Assembly: GCF_009602705.1 (NCBI RefSeq)
Contig: NZ_VSWH01000001.1
Coordinates: forward strand, 2,232,001 to 2,296,000
Direction: 5' to 3'
Length of the DNA stretch: 64,000 nt
DNA from: Chryseobacterium vaccae
Lineage (GTDB): Bacteria > Bacteroidota > Bacteroidia > Flavobacteriales > Weeksellaceae
The translations under genes were made by a program, and so were the position numbers. A model generated the notes under the pieces. It saw nothing but the letters and a program-made list of their open reading frames with translations, had not been told where the DNA came from and made no database searches. The stretch's first letter is position 1. Every line of letters starts with the position of its first letter. Below are positions 40,723-48,974 of this stretch, piece by piece.

Positions 40723-42231
40723 TTGATTCGCCAGCGTTACATAAATTAGTCTGCCTCCTTCTTCAGCAGATAAAAGGATCTTTTTGCCGTCAGTCAGTTC
40801 AGTCATTGAGCCCGGCGGAATTTCTTTCTGTTCCGTAACATCTTTCATTGAAGTAAGACTTTGATTGACCAACACCCATTTTCCCTGATGAAACGTAAAA
40901 TATCCTACAGGCATTTTGTCCTGCATGGTAAGATTTTCATTTCGGATCACTTTCCGGGAAACGTGCCATTTGAAAAGATACTGGTTATTGTAAACCATTA
41001 ATCTGTGGTTTTCGGGTTTCCATACCTCATCATCAAATTTAAAATATAGATCCAGCACGGGTAGTGTTCCCTGATGCGGTGTACCACAGAAAGGACATTT
41101 TGGATTGCTGGTGTTATCAAAAACATACCATTTTTCCGTACAGGATGCGTTAGAGCAGGGTTGTATAAGGTCTACTGTCTTCAGCAAGGCCGTTTCCCAT
41201 TCATTAGCCAGGGGACGTCTTATCGGGTCATGAAGGCCATCAACAAAAGCCTTTTTGAACAACTCAGAAAGATAAGGACCGGTAATGGTATACGGAATTT
41301 TTTGAGGATCGCCCCAGAAAGTCTCCCACTTTTTCAGATGATCAGGCTTGACATGGTTCACAGAATCATCAGGATGTTCCACAAATGTAGCTTTTTCACC
41401 CATAGAAAGTATTTCATCCTTTTCAGAATCCAGATCCCATATTTTTCCTCCTCTCAATGGATGTCTTCTCAAGAGGTACATATAGATCAGCGCTGCGAGG
41501 GCATGAAGGTCTGTTTTCTGGTTAGGCAGATGTCTTCCGGGATCCTGAATATTCAGATGTTTGGTCTTCAGTACTTCAGGAGCAATAAAATCAGCGGTTC
41601 CAATCACTTCGGGAGGGAATAATTTTGGTACCACTAATCCGTCAATATCAATAATACAGGCTGATTTCGTTACCGGATCCACCAGAATATTATTATAAGA
41701 AAGATCCGAATGAGCCAGGCCCATCTGGTGAAGCTTTTTCACTCCCCTGCTGATATTGATGGCAATCTGAAAATAACTCAGCCAGTCACCCAGTTCCGAC
41801 TGGTCAAGCCTTAACGGGTACTGCTGGTTTCTGAACATCGGGGAAGTAAACCATTTCCCCACTTTATCTTCACCCTGGATATTATCTGAACCGATATACC
41901 CTTTAGCAAAGAAGAATTTATTGTGATATACGGGAACAACAATTCCCGTAAGCTTTCCTTTTTCCACAATATCATACGGCCATCTGAATATTTCGTTCAA
42001 AAAGTATTCTGATGAAGTTCCGCTTTGTATATTTCCGAGATAAGTAGATACGATCCGCATGATACGCTCTTTCTGTCCGGCATCGATGGGATTTCTGTAA
42101 AAGGCTACGACATAATCTCTCTCGGGAGAAAAATAGACATCTTTTACTCCTCCCCGAATGGGATTTTCATCTACATATTCATATGATTTGGATGTGTCTA
42201 AAATAGAAACAACCTTAACAGTCTTTTTCAT
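40720..42231 (-). CDS. TerY-P-type serine/threonine protein kinase with zinc ribbon
   Basis: The 503-residue protein has a divergent kinase domain (about 20-330): catalytic loop HSDLSYNNILV and metal motif IDIDG in place of DFG, then GTADFIAPEVL as activation/APE-like segment. A zinc-ribbon-like unit with CSNASC and CPFCG follows at about 370-395, and a beta-rich C-terminal domain ends the chain. This layout is that of the kinase in TerY-P triads (kinase, PP2C phosphatase, vWA protein) tied to tellurium-resistance gene clusters. It is last in the six-gene operon, 3 nt after the phosphatase. Confidence 0.88.
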   Translation of the reverse strand: MKKTVKVVSILDTSKSYEYVDENPIRGGVKDVYFSPERDYVVAFYRNPIDAGQKERIMRIVSTYLGNIQSGTSSEYFLNEIFRWPYDIVEKGKLTGIVVPVYHNKFFFAKGYIGSDNIQGEDKVGKWFTSPMFRNQQYPLRLDQSELGDWLSYFQIAINISRGVKKLHQMGLAHSDLSYNNILVDPVTKSACIIDIDGLVVPKLFPPEVIGTADFIAPEVLKTKHLNIQDPGRHLPNQKTDLHALAALIYMYLLRRHPLRGGKIWDLDSEKDEILSMGEKATFVEHPDDSVNHVKPDHLKKWETFWGDPQKIPYTITGPYLSELFKKAFVDGLHDPIRRPLANEWETALLKTVDLIQPCSNASCTEKWYVFDNTSNPKCPFCGTPHQGTLPVLDLYFKFDDEVWKPENHRLMVYNNQYLFKWHVSRKVIRNENLTMQDKMPVGYFTFHQGKWVLVNQSLTSMKDVTEQKEIPPGSMTELTDGKKILLSAEEGGRLIYVTLANQ

Positions 42232-42234
42232 GTT

Positions 42235-43518
42235 TTAATAGATTATGGCAAGGGTTCTGTCATCGTGATTTCCTCTGCTCCAGAAATCGGCCCATTGCAG
42301 AAGCTGACGGTCAATATCTGTATCGTTGATAAAGTCAACTTTTGCACGGTCATCATTATTTCCGTTGAGGTCATTAAAAAAAGTTGTCCAGCTTTCCAGA
42401 TCTTCCAGTTTATTTTCCGTCATGAATTTCGGATCATAAATCCCGTCAGTCATCAATACCAGATAGGAAAAATCATTCACACAGGTCATTCCGAAACGGG
42501 AAATCATCTGATCATTGAAGATCTCGTCCATGGTAATAAAGCGGGTTCCTCCGCTGAATTCTCCTACGTCCATCCGGTTTAACAGCTTTACTTCGGAAAA
42601 ATCAGGGCTGATGAGATTAATCGGACAGTCTCCTACTCCAAAGGTCAGAAAAACATATCCGAAATCAAACTTCTTAGCCAGCGCAAAAATAAGTGTGGTA
42701 TGAAAATCTTTGATGGAAAGTGAATGTTCAGATGCTGTTTTATCTAAAACCTGATAGACATACTTTACACTTTCAGATAAAATTCCGGTAATATTTTTTT
42801 CTGCTTCGGAATGTACTCCGGATGTAACGTTATAAATGACTTTTATATTTTTTTCAAGCTCGCTTAATTTTGCTTCTGAGCCAAAAAATTCATTCACTGA
42901 ATGTACAGCCAGCCTGGAACCTTCCCGTGCCATTTCCGCGGAACCGGCTCCATCAGATACAGAAACAATATTCCATCCTTCAGAAAGTTCATTTACGGCA
43001 AAATCGTCTTCCCGAAACCGTCCGTCATGGGCGTGTGAGCGACCTCTTTTGGAGGCAGCCACCATTTTTTTATCTAAAAAAGTTCCTTTCCATGAGACTT
43101 CATCAGATTTATAGAAAATAGCGTTGGTATCACCGGGAATATTTTTCCAGAGGTCTTTGGGGTCTGCATTGACATACAGCTGAACTCTTTTAAGGTCTGA
43201 ATTGTTTTCATCCCGGATATGGTAAAATTCAATATCCAGATCATACACACTACCTCCTGTGGGAATTCCGGTAATCCTATTTTCTTCAAATTCCAGTCCG
43301 GTTTCCTCAATATTTCCGATAGTTCTGATTCTGATATTGGGAAAATCCTCCAGTTCAAAACTGAATTCATAAAACTGTCTTGAAGTAGCATTTTTCAGGA
43401 CCAGATAAGCTTCTCTGAACTCTTCTTTTTCTTTAAAGATCAAAGCCCTTTCCCTCGCTTCTTCACCTCCGGAAGCTTGTTCTTCTTTCCCGCTATTATT
43501 AAAAAAAATACTGCCCAT
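42235..43518 (-). CDS. PP2C-type protein phosphatase with N-terminal Ig-like region
   Basis: Residues about 165-427 form a PP2C domain: REDDFAVNE, the metal site VSDGAGSAEMAREGS, FGVGDCPI, LMTDGIYD, and the terminal GNHDDRTLAII. Residues about 40-140 are beta-rich, and LEFEENRITGIPTGGSVYDL resembles the signature of putative Ig (He_PIG-like) domains. It should remove phosphate from targets of the kinase encoded next. Phosphatase, kinase and vWA protein together make the TerY-P triad. It lies 12 nt after the second vWA gene. Confidence 0.88.
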   Translation of the reverse strand: MGSIFFNNSGKEEQASGGEEARERALIFKEKEEFREAYLVLKNATSRQFYEFSFELEDFPNIRIRTIGNIEETGLEFEENRITGIPTGGSVYDLDIEFYHIRDENNSDLKRVQLYVNADPKDLWKNIPGDTNAIFYKSDEVSWKGTFLDKKMVAASKRGRSHAHDGRFREDDFAVNELSEGWNIVSVSDGAGSAEMAREGSRLAVHSVNEFFGSEAKLSELEKNIKVIYNVTSGVHSEAEKNITGILSESVKYVYQVLDKTASEHSLSIKDFHTTLIFALAKKFDFGYVFLTFGVGDCPINLISPDFSEVKLLNRMDVGEFSGGTRFITMDEIFNDQMISRFGMTCVNDFSYLVLMTDGIYDPKFMTENKLEDLESWTTFFNDLNGNNDDRAKVDFINDTDIDRQLLQWADFWSRGNHDDRTLAIIY

Positions 43519-43530
43519 ATTGTGCTACTG

Positions 43531-44574
43531 TTACCCCAACGTTCTGTTAATATCATACCCTCCGCTGGAGAATCCATAATGATCGGATGTTCCGCACCAT
43601 GGACACTTGTTGTATCCTTCTCCTTTCAGACAGTGAATTCCGCCGCAGGAACAGGTCGCCAGCGCAATAGGGTTGGCACAGTGAGGACAGGATGTTCCGC
43701 CCTGAAGTTCTTCAATAGAGATTTTCAGATTATTTCTCTGGGATGAAGAAAGTCTCATATATGCTTTTTCATCAATTTTATAGGCACCGTCCAGTTTATA
43801 ATATCTTGTGGACATGCCCATAATTCCGGAATCTGTAAAGGCTTTCTTAAACTTCATCAGATACAGTTTTTCAGTTTCTGAACATTTACCGTTCAGCACT
43901 ATAAAATTGTTGTCCGGAAATCTTTGTTCCATTTCAGGATCTACCTTTTCCAGAATAATGGAGTCGATCTTTGACAGATTGATTCCTTCTTTATTGGCTT
44001 CGGTAACACTCTGGCTGGTGGTTTTAATAGAATCTGTTACCCATCTGAAGAATTCTTTATAGGAATTTTCATCGGAGTTGTTGAAAAGCAGTACATTTTC
44101 AGCTAAAGAACCGAGCAGTTTATAGTTGGTATTTTCTCCGATGGATACGGCAATGGTATTGGCTTTTCCTCCATATTTGGTATTCCATCTTTCGATCGCT
44201 TTGGTAGCATCGTCTGTAGGAACTCCATCTGTAAACAGAAAAACAATAGGTTTCCAGTCGCCTTTCCTTTCGTAGGTTGTTTTTACAATATCCCGGTCTA
44301 TGCAGTCCATGACTTTAATCAATCCCTGGGATAGTGATGTTCCGCTTCCAATCGGAATTTTCGGCGGATAAAAGCTGATGATGTCCTGAAGCGGAGTAAT
44401 GACTTCGGCTTCTCCGGCAAAACCGATCACAGAAATATAAACCGTTTCCAGTGAATACGGATCTTTTTTTAATTCTCTGATGATGTTGGCAATACCTTCC
44501 TGTACCTGTTCGATAGGCTCTCCTACCATAGATTCAGAAATATCAACCAAAAAATAAATCGGTAGTCTTCTCAT
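43531..44574 (-). CDS. TerY-like vWA protein with C-terminal zinc ribbon
   Basis: The 347-residue protein starts with a von Willebrand A domain (about 1-210): MIDAS motif DISES (the usual DxSxS), conserved T in GSGTSLSQG and D in FTDGVPTDD. A middle region follows, then a zinc ribbon with CPHCANPIALATCSCGG and CPWCG at about 300-335. Zinc ribbons on the vWA protein and on the kinase of the same operon suggest a common metal- or partner-binding device. It is 22 nt behind another vWA gene. Confidence 0.85.
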   Translation of the reverse strand: MRRLPIYFLVDISESMVGEPIEQVQEGIANIIRELKKDPYSLETVYISVIGFAGEAEVITPLQDIISFYPPKIPIGSGTSLSQGLIKVMDCIDRDIVKTTYERKGDWKPIVFLFTDGVPTDDATKAIERWNTKYGGKANTIAVSIGENTNYKLLGSLAENVLLFNNSDENSYKEFFRWVTDSIKTTSQSVTEANKEGINLSKIDSIILEKVDPEMEQRFPDNNFIVLNGKCSETEKLYLMKFKKAFTDSGIMGMSTRYYKLDGAYKIDEKAYMRLSSSQRNNLKISIEELQGGTSCPHCANPIALATCSCGGIHCLKGEGYNKCPWCGTSDHYGFSSGGYDINRTLG

Positions 44575-44596
44575 GATTATAGTGTAAAGACGGTAA

Positions 44597-45235
44597 TTAA
44601 ATAATAATATTAAGCTCTGATGGCGGCGGCGGAAGCGTTACATTTTCTCCCGCATTCTGTGAATGCCCTCCCTGTGTAATGGAAGAACTTACCCATCTGA
44701 AGAAAGAAGAAAGCGTAATCGCATCTGTTGTATCCAGTTTTACCACATGATCAGTCAGTTCTTTCAGAAACTGTTCATCGGCTTTCGGACCTGCTGCACA
44801 GCCTACAATCGCGCCAAATTCAAGACCTCTGATCACAGGAATCATCTGTCTGTATTTCTGAATATCAGAAGGTTTTCCATCCGTAAATATAAAAAGTAAC
44901 GGCTGCCAGTCTCCTTTTTCGTCTCCGGATCCTTTTACCAGATCCTTCTGAACGAGTTCCGAAACCATTTCCAATGCAGCGCCCGTATGAGTAGGCCCGC
45001 TGTCCGGACAGGTAATTTCCATTGGATAAAAGCTCGCAAGATCAATCAGCGGAATGATATTTTTAACCTCTCTGTCGAAAGTGATGACACTCAGGTGAAG
45101 GCTGTCCATGGCCTGAGGATCTGCTCTGAGCATGCTGATAAGCCCGTTAAATCCGTTATTAAGTGCCTGGATAGGTTCTCCGTTCATAGAGCCGGAAGTA
45201 TCCAGTAAAAAGTATGCTAATAATCTTCTGGTCAT
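44597..45235 (-). CDS. terY: TerY-type vWA domain protein
   Basis: The 212-residue protein is almost entirely a vWA domain: MIDAS DTSGSMNGEPI at the N-terminus, the T of GPTHTGAAL, and the D in FTDGKPSD. The tail is proline-rich (TLPPPPSELN). TerY proteins act as metal-dependent scaffolds in the tellurium/stress system. Overall similarity to the next vWA protein (for example FRWV.SSI and FYP.EI/FYPPKI) indicates duplication. A 10-bp intercistronic hairpin precedes it. Confidence 0.88.
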   Translation of the reverse strand: MTRRLLAYFLLDTSGSMNGEPIQALNNGFNGLISMLRADPQAMDSLHLSVITFDREVKNIIPLIDLASFYPMEITCPDSGPTHTGAALEMVSELVQKDLVKGSGDEKGDWQPLLFIFTDGKPSDIQKYRQMIPVIRGLEFGAIVGCAAGPKADEQFLKELTDHVVKLDTTDAITLSSFFRWVSSSITQGGHSQNAGENVTLPPPPSELNIII

Positions 45236-45257
45236 TGTAAGACAAATATTAATTCTG

Positions 45258-45295
45258 AAGCCGGCAGGAAGTATTTTACTATTCTCTGCCGGCTT
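45258..45295 (-). promoter_or_regulatory. Intercistronic hairpin between TerD and TerY modules
   Basis: A perfect 10-bp stem AAGCCGGCAG/CTGCCGGCTT with an 18-nt loop lies in the only sizeable gap (82 nt) of the ter operon. Read in operon direction it lacks a U-tract, so it is more likely an RNA-stabilising or processing element than a terminator. Confidence 0.55.
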
Positions 45296-45317
45296 TTAAG
45301 TTGTATAGAAGGTTAAT

Positions 45318-45992
45318 TTAGTTGCTGTAGGCGTACTGCTTCAGAATTTCTATAAAATTATCTGTAGGATGTGGTTCACCTATAGCACGGAACTTCCAGT
45401 CACCATTATGACGGTAAGCTTCCGCAAACACCATGGCACACATTCCGTTCATACTTGAATCTCCGGAAAGGCTGTATTTTGTGATTTCTTTTCCTTTAGC
45501 ATCTACGGCTCTGATGAAAGCATTTTCAATCATTCCGAAATGCTGATTATTCTGTTTTCCCTGATAAATAGTTACCAGAAATAGTATTTTCTGATAGCTT
45601 TCATCCAGCTGATCCAGTTTTACAATAATCTGCTCGTCATCTCCGTCTCCAGCTCCGGTTCTGTTGTCTCCGGTAAGCCACACGTTTCCGCTTGGATGCT
45701 GCATTGAATTAAAGAAAACAACGTCTCCCTGATAAAGAGCGATCTGTCTTCCGTCCTGAGTCTGAACTGTTTTCCCCAGATTGGCTACTTTTCCGTTTCC
45801 ATCCAGAAGAAATGCCACTGCATCAAGATCGTACTCAGCTTCTTTGCTGAATAGTTTTCCGAAGAAGCCTCCGCCCTGTTTTCTCACGTCCCATCCTAAA
45901 CCGATTGTTACTTTTGACAGGTCATAGACACTTTCTCCGCGGTCATTTTTTCTTAGATCAATGGTCTGACCTTTCTGTAAATTAATTGCCAT
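45318..45992 (-). CDS. TerD family protein (larger copy)
   Basis: The 224-residue protein shows the TerD fold: MAINLQKGQTIDLRKND, VTIGLGWDVRKQGG, YDLDAVAFLLDGNGKV, DVVFFNSMQHPSG, LTGDNRTGAGDGDDEQIIVK with the acidic calcium-binding loop, and FGMIENAFIRAVD. An insertion near residues 38-48 (FFGKLFSKEAE) and a longer N-terminus distinguish it from the first copy. TerD proteins bind calcium and are thought to form membrane-linked complexes in stress and tellurite resistance. It is the second gene of the operon. Confidence 0.93.
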   Translation of the reverse strand: MAINLQKGQTIDLRKNDRGESVYDLSKVTIGLGWDVRKQGGGFFGKLFSKEAEYDLDAVAFLLDGNGKVANLGKTVQTQDGRQIALYQGDVVFFNSMQHPSGNVWLTGDNRTGAGDGDDEQIIVKLDQLDESYQKILFLVTIYQGKQNNQHFGMIENAFIRAVDAKGKEITKYSLSGDSSMNGMCAMVFAEAYRHNGDWKFRAIGEPHPTDNFIEILKQYAYSN

Positions 45993-46016
45993 AGCTATAG
46001 TTTTATATAATTGATA

Positions 46017-46592
46017 TTATTTAATGATTTGTCCGTTATAATATTTTTCAAGGAAGAATCCAAGGTCTGCTCTGTAGCCGATTCCTGAAGCTTCAAATTT
46101 CCAGCTACCGTTTCTTTTGTACAGTCTTCCGAATTCTACACCAGTTTCTATAGAGAAATCTTCATCCAGTTCATATTTTGCGATTTCCTGATTGGAGCTG
46201 TTGTCTACAATTCTGATATAAGAATTTCTTACCTGTCCGAAGTTCTGTTTTCTTCTTTCAAAATCCTCGATGGTGACTACGAAAAGGATTTCCTCTACTC
46301 TAGGGTCTACTTTTTCAAGGTCTACAATGATTGCTTCATCATCATCCCCATCACTGTTTTTACCATTGGGATCATCTCCTGTGTGTGTTAATGCACCATC
46401 CGGAGATTGCAGGTTATTATAAAAAACGAAACATTCCTCACTTACTAATTTTCTGTTGGAGTCAATCATGATAGCAGAAGCATCCAGATCAAAGTCGAAT
46501 CCTGTCCCGTCATTCGGGTCCCAGCCCAGTCCTATCGTCATTTTTGTCAGTCCGATTTCAATCTTTTGTCCTTTCTGTAAATTAATTGCCAT
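46017..46592 (-). CDS. terD: TerD family protein (canonical copy)
   Basis: The 191-residue protein matches canonical TerD/TerE: MAINLQKGQKIEIGLTKMTI, GLGWDPNDGTGFDFDLDASA, YNNLQSPDGALTHTGDDPNG followed by KNSDGDDDEAIIVDLEKV, then FGQVRNSYIRIVD. The two clusters of Asp (DFDLDAS and SDGDDDEA) are the known calcium-coordinating sites. It heads the operon behind a TAAATTTG promoter box. TerC, the integral membrane partner, is not in the window. Confidence 0.94.
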   Translation of the reverse strand: MAINLQKGQKIEIGLTKMTIGLGWDPNDGTGFDFDLDASAIMIDSNRKLVSEECFVFYNNLQSPDGALTHTGDDPNGKNSDGDDDEAIIVDLEKVDPRVEEILFVVTIEDFERRKQNFGQVRNSYIRIVDNSSNQEIAKYELDEDFSIETGVEFGRLYKRNGSWKFEASGIGYRADLGFFLEKYYNGQIIK

Positions 46593-46650
46593 AGTGTTTT
46601 AGATTATTAATTATTTTTTTGATTAAGATAGATTTGATTTGTGAATTGAC

Positions 46651-46658
46651 CAAATTTA
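46651..46658 (-). promoter_or_regulatory. -7 box of the ter operon
   Basis: TAAATTTG on the minus strand matches TAnnTTTG and gives a leader of about 50 nt. No -33 TTG at standard spacing is seen, which may mean an activator is needed. Confidence 0.55.
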
Positions 46659-46729
46659 TACATAAAAAAATAAATGTCACAGGATAAACCAGATAAAGTT
46701 TCATTTTTCGGGGCGTAAAAGCATAAAAA

Positions 46730-46751
46730 AGTCCGGTTTCTTAACCGGACT
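46730..46751 (-). terminator. Terminator of the panD-flippase operon
   Basis: A 9-bp stem AGTCCGGTT/AACCGGACT with a 4-nt loop, followed on the minus strand by TTTTTT, 25 nt after the stop of the flippase-like gene. Confidence 0.85.
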
Positions 46752-46775
46752 CATTATTAAAATATAATAGTAATA

Positions 46776-47804
46776 TTAATCTTTAAATTCTTTATCGGAA
46801 ACAGCATTATTTCTTGCCTTTGCCAGCATCGGAATGGATATAAGTCCCATTACCAGCATGATCGTAATCTGAAGTGGAAGTGAGATAAATGAATAGGTAA
46901 GTCCCATTTCACCACCCAGATCTGCACTTTTCCCTACTGAAATGAACAAAGCCATAAATCCGTACTTCATCGCCAGATTAAAAGCTCCAATCCCGCCGCT
47001 GGCAGGAATAATCATCCCCAAAGTTCCTACAACAATTATAAAAAAACCGTCAGCAATAGTAAAATCTGAGGTCTCCGGAAGAGCAAAGCATACCAGATAG
47101 GCTGCAAAATAATATGAGATCCAGATTCCTAAAGTATAAAGTATGAATTTTCCTTTCTGTTTCAACTTAAAAATAGTTGCCAGTCCCTGAAAGATACCAT
47201 CAATAAAGTTCACGATCTTTCCTAAAAACGGTATTCCGGCCAGCTTCTTTTTAAATACAAAGAACAGAACCGTTCCTACTGCCAGGATTAGGAGGATAAC
47301 TAAAATCTTATTGGGGTTAATATTGATTCCTGAATTCTTATAAAAAGACAGAATGGCATCGTATTTAAATAACAATGTTAATCCCAGAAATCCAAGCATA
47401 CATGCAAGATCCACCACTCTTTCCAGAATAATTGTTCCGAAAGATTTATCTACCGGAACTTTTTCCACACCGTACAAGGCAGTAGCCCTCGCAAGCTCCC
47501 CGCTTCTTGGAATGGTAAGATTCATGAGATAACCAAATGATATTGACCAGAGAGAATTGGAATTGGAAATCCGGTGTCCCATGGGTTCAAGCATCAGATT
47601 CCATCGGATTGCCCTGAACCAGTAAGCTAAAATCCCGAAAACGGAAGCAAACAGCACCCAAAGATAATTGGCTTTTGCCAGCGATTTCTGAATCACTTTG
47701 AAGTCAAGCCCTTTTAGGGCCAGCCATAAAAAAAAGCCTGCAAAAGCAAGCGATATTACTATTGTTAGTATGGATTTTAATGGATTTTTTGATTTTTTCT
47801 CCAT
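46776..47804 (-). CDS. Lysylphosphatidylglycerol synthase TM-region/flippase-like membrane protein
   Basis: The 342-residue protein has about eight transmembrane helices and the pattern of the UPF0104/LPG_synthase_TM family: WFRAIRWNLMLEPMGHRIS early on, SFGYLMNLTIPRSGELARATALYGVE, FGTIILERVVDLACML, and late GMIIPASGGIGAFNLAMKYG. It has no C-terminal lysyl transferase domain, so it matches the flippase-only members (AglD/MprF N-terminal part) that move lipids or lipid-linked glycans across the membrane. It follows panD by 3 nt, an order common in Bacteroidetes with no obvious metabolic link. Confidence 0.88.
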   Translation of the reverse strand: MEKKSKNPLKSILTIVISLAFAGFFLWLALKGLDFKVIQKSLAKANYLWVLFASVFGILAYWFRAIRWNLMLEPMGHRISNSNSLWSISFGYLMNLTIPRSGELARATALYGVEKVPVDKSFGTIILERVVDLACMLGFLGLTLLFKYDAILSFYKNSGININPNKILVILLILAVGTVLFFVFKKKLAGIPFLGKIVNFIDGIFQGLATIFKLKQKGKFILYTLGIWISYYFAAYLVCFALPETSDFTIADGFFIIVVGTLGMIIPASGGIGAFNLAMKYGFMALFISVGKSADLGGEMGLTYSFISLPLQITIMLVMGLISIPMLAKARNNAVSDKEFKD

Positions 47805-47807
47805 AGA

Positions 47808-48158
47808 TTACGTCAACAGATTTGTTTTTTCATCCGGGAAAACGATCTTCGGCTGGAAAGTTTTTGCTTCTTCAGGAGACATCTGTGCATAAGCAATGAT
47901 GATGATGATATCATCTTTCTGTACTTTTCTGGCGGCAGGACCGTTCAGACATACCTCTCCTGATTTTCTTTTTCCTTTGATCACATAGGTATCAAAGCGC
48001 TCCCCGTTATTTACGTTGACAATATAGACCCTTTCTCCTACTACCAGACCGGCAGCATCAATAAGATCTTCATCAATCGTTATACTTCCAATATAATTAA
48101 GGTCTGAGGCAGTAACCCTCACCCTATGGATCTTAGACTTGAAAACTTCTATTAACAT
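47808..48158 (-). CDS. panD: Aspartate 1-decarboxylase
   Basis: The 116-residue proenzyme makes beta-alanine from aspartate for pantothenate and CoA. It cleaves itself between G24 and S25 ([10 protein letters not shown]), turning S25 into the catalytic pyruvoyl group; K9, Y22 and the NGPAARK segment are also conserved. Length is normal. The ATG follows the -7 box TAAATTTG by only 4 nt (CAGT), implying a leaderless transcript. It is first in the operon with the flippase-like gene. Confidence 0.96.
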   Translation of the reverse strand: MLIEVFKSKIHRVRVTASDLNYIGSITIDEDLIDAAGLVVGERVYIVNVNNGERFDTYVIKGKRKSGEVCLNGPAARKVQKDDIIIIIAYAQMSPEEAKTFQPKIVFPDEKTNLLT

Positions 48159-48162
48159 ACTG

Positions 48163-48170
48163 CAAATTTA
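48163..48170 (-). promoter_or_regulatory. -7 box of panD
   Basis: TAAATTTG on the minus strand, then CAGT, then the panD ATG. The geometry matches the nitroreductase and LTA synthase-like genes. Confidence 0.7.
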
Positions 48171-48494
48171 TTAATAAAAATTCATAAATCGAGCTTTTGT
48201 AATCATTTTAAAAGTCCCACAAACACAGGGGTTTAATTTCAAATTATATAAGTTTTTTGAATATTGCTTGATAAATTATCAAACATATGATAAAAAAAAT
48301 TAATAGTCTACATGCAATTTAGGATTTAATAAATACAGAAAGTAATATTAATTTTTTGCTAAAGTCAATGCACATAAGCATTTGGCATGATTTTAGTGAC
48401 CCGTAACGCAGGTTTTCCGTGAAAAACCAAATTATCATATTTTGACTATTTTCACCAAAAAGCAAAAAAATTATATAAGTTTTAATAAAAAAAT
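48171..48494. other. Upstream region of the HU gene with repeats and a palindrome
   Basis: No ORF is credible here. Two identical 16-mers AAATTATATAAGTTTT stand at 48241-48256 and 48468-48483, 227 bp apart. A palindrome TTGATAA-A-TTATCAA lies at 48268-48282 and a GGTTTT..AAAACC hairpin at 48413-48430. The density of sites fits a regulated, strongly expressed gene. Confidence 0.5.
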
Positions 48495-48524
48495 TGCACA
48501 AATAGAAAATAGTATTATATTTGC
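48495..48524 (+). promoter_or_regulatory. Promoter of the HU gene
   Basis: TTG at 48495-48497, 19 nt, TATATTTG at 48517-48524: an exact flavobacterial promoter. The leader is about 27 nt, AT-rich and without a Shine-Dalgarno. Confidence 0.88.
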
Positions 48525-48557
48525 TATAATTACGAACTAACTTTAATATTAAAAATT

Positions 48558-48848
48558 ATGAACAAGTCTGAATTAATCGACGCAATCGCAAAAGATGCAG
48601 GAATCACTAAAGTTGCAGCTAAAGCTGCTTTAGAATCTTTTATTTCTAACGTAACGACTACTTTAAAGAAAAAAGACGGAAAAGTTTCTTTAGTAGGATT
48701 CGGAACTTTCTCAGTAGCTGAGAGAGCGGCTAGACAAGGTATCAACCCTGCAACTAAGAAACCAATCAAAATTGCGGCTAAAAAAGTTGCTAAATTCAAA
48801 GCTGGAGCTGATCTATCTAATGCAGTTTCTGGTGCTAAGAAAAAATAA
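48558..48848 (+). CDS. HU family DNA-binding protein
   Basis: The 96-residue histone-like protein (MNKSELIDAIAKDAGITKVA) has the HU/IHF fold: helical N-terminus, GKVSLVGFGTFSVAERAARQ and the beta-arm signature GINPATKKPIKIAAKKVAKF. It binds and bends DNA as a dimer and organises the nucleoid. Length and RxGxNP..K...I pattern are typical. It has a strong promoter and terminator and stands alone, as expected for a highly expressed gene. Confidence 0.96.
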   Translation: MNKSELIDAIAKDAGITKVAAKAALESFISNVTTTLKKKDGKVSLVGFGTFSVAERAARQGINPATKKPIKIAAKKVAKFKAGADLSNAVSGAKKK

Positions 48849-48868
48849 TCATTCAGATTACAAAATTC

Positions 48869-48899
48869 AAAGACCGCTTCTTGGAAGCGGTCTTTTTTA
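48869..48899 (+). terminator. Terminator of the HU gene
   Basis: A 12-bp stem (AAAGACCGCTTC with GAAGCGGTCTTT) and a 3-nt loop, then a T-run, 20 nt past the stop. Confidence 0.92.
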
Positions 48900-48974
48900 T
48901 AGCAAATAGTTTTAATTTTATATATACCTTGCCTGGCTATGCGATTAATTACATCAAATTAATTTCATAATTTA

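Noticed and set aside
42836..43121. Plus-strand frames within the PP2C gene
   Set aside because: They are shadows of the intact minus-strand phosphatase with no independent support.
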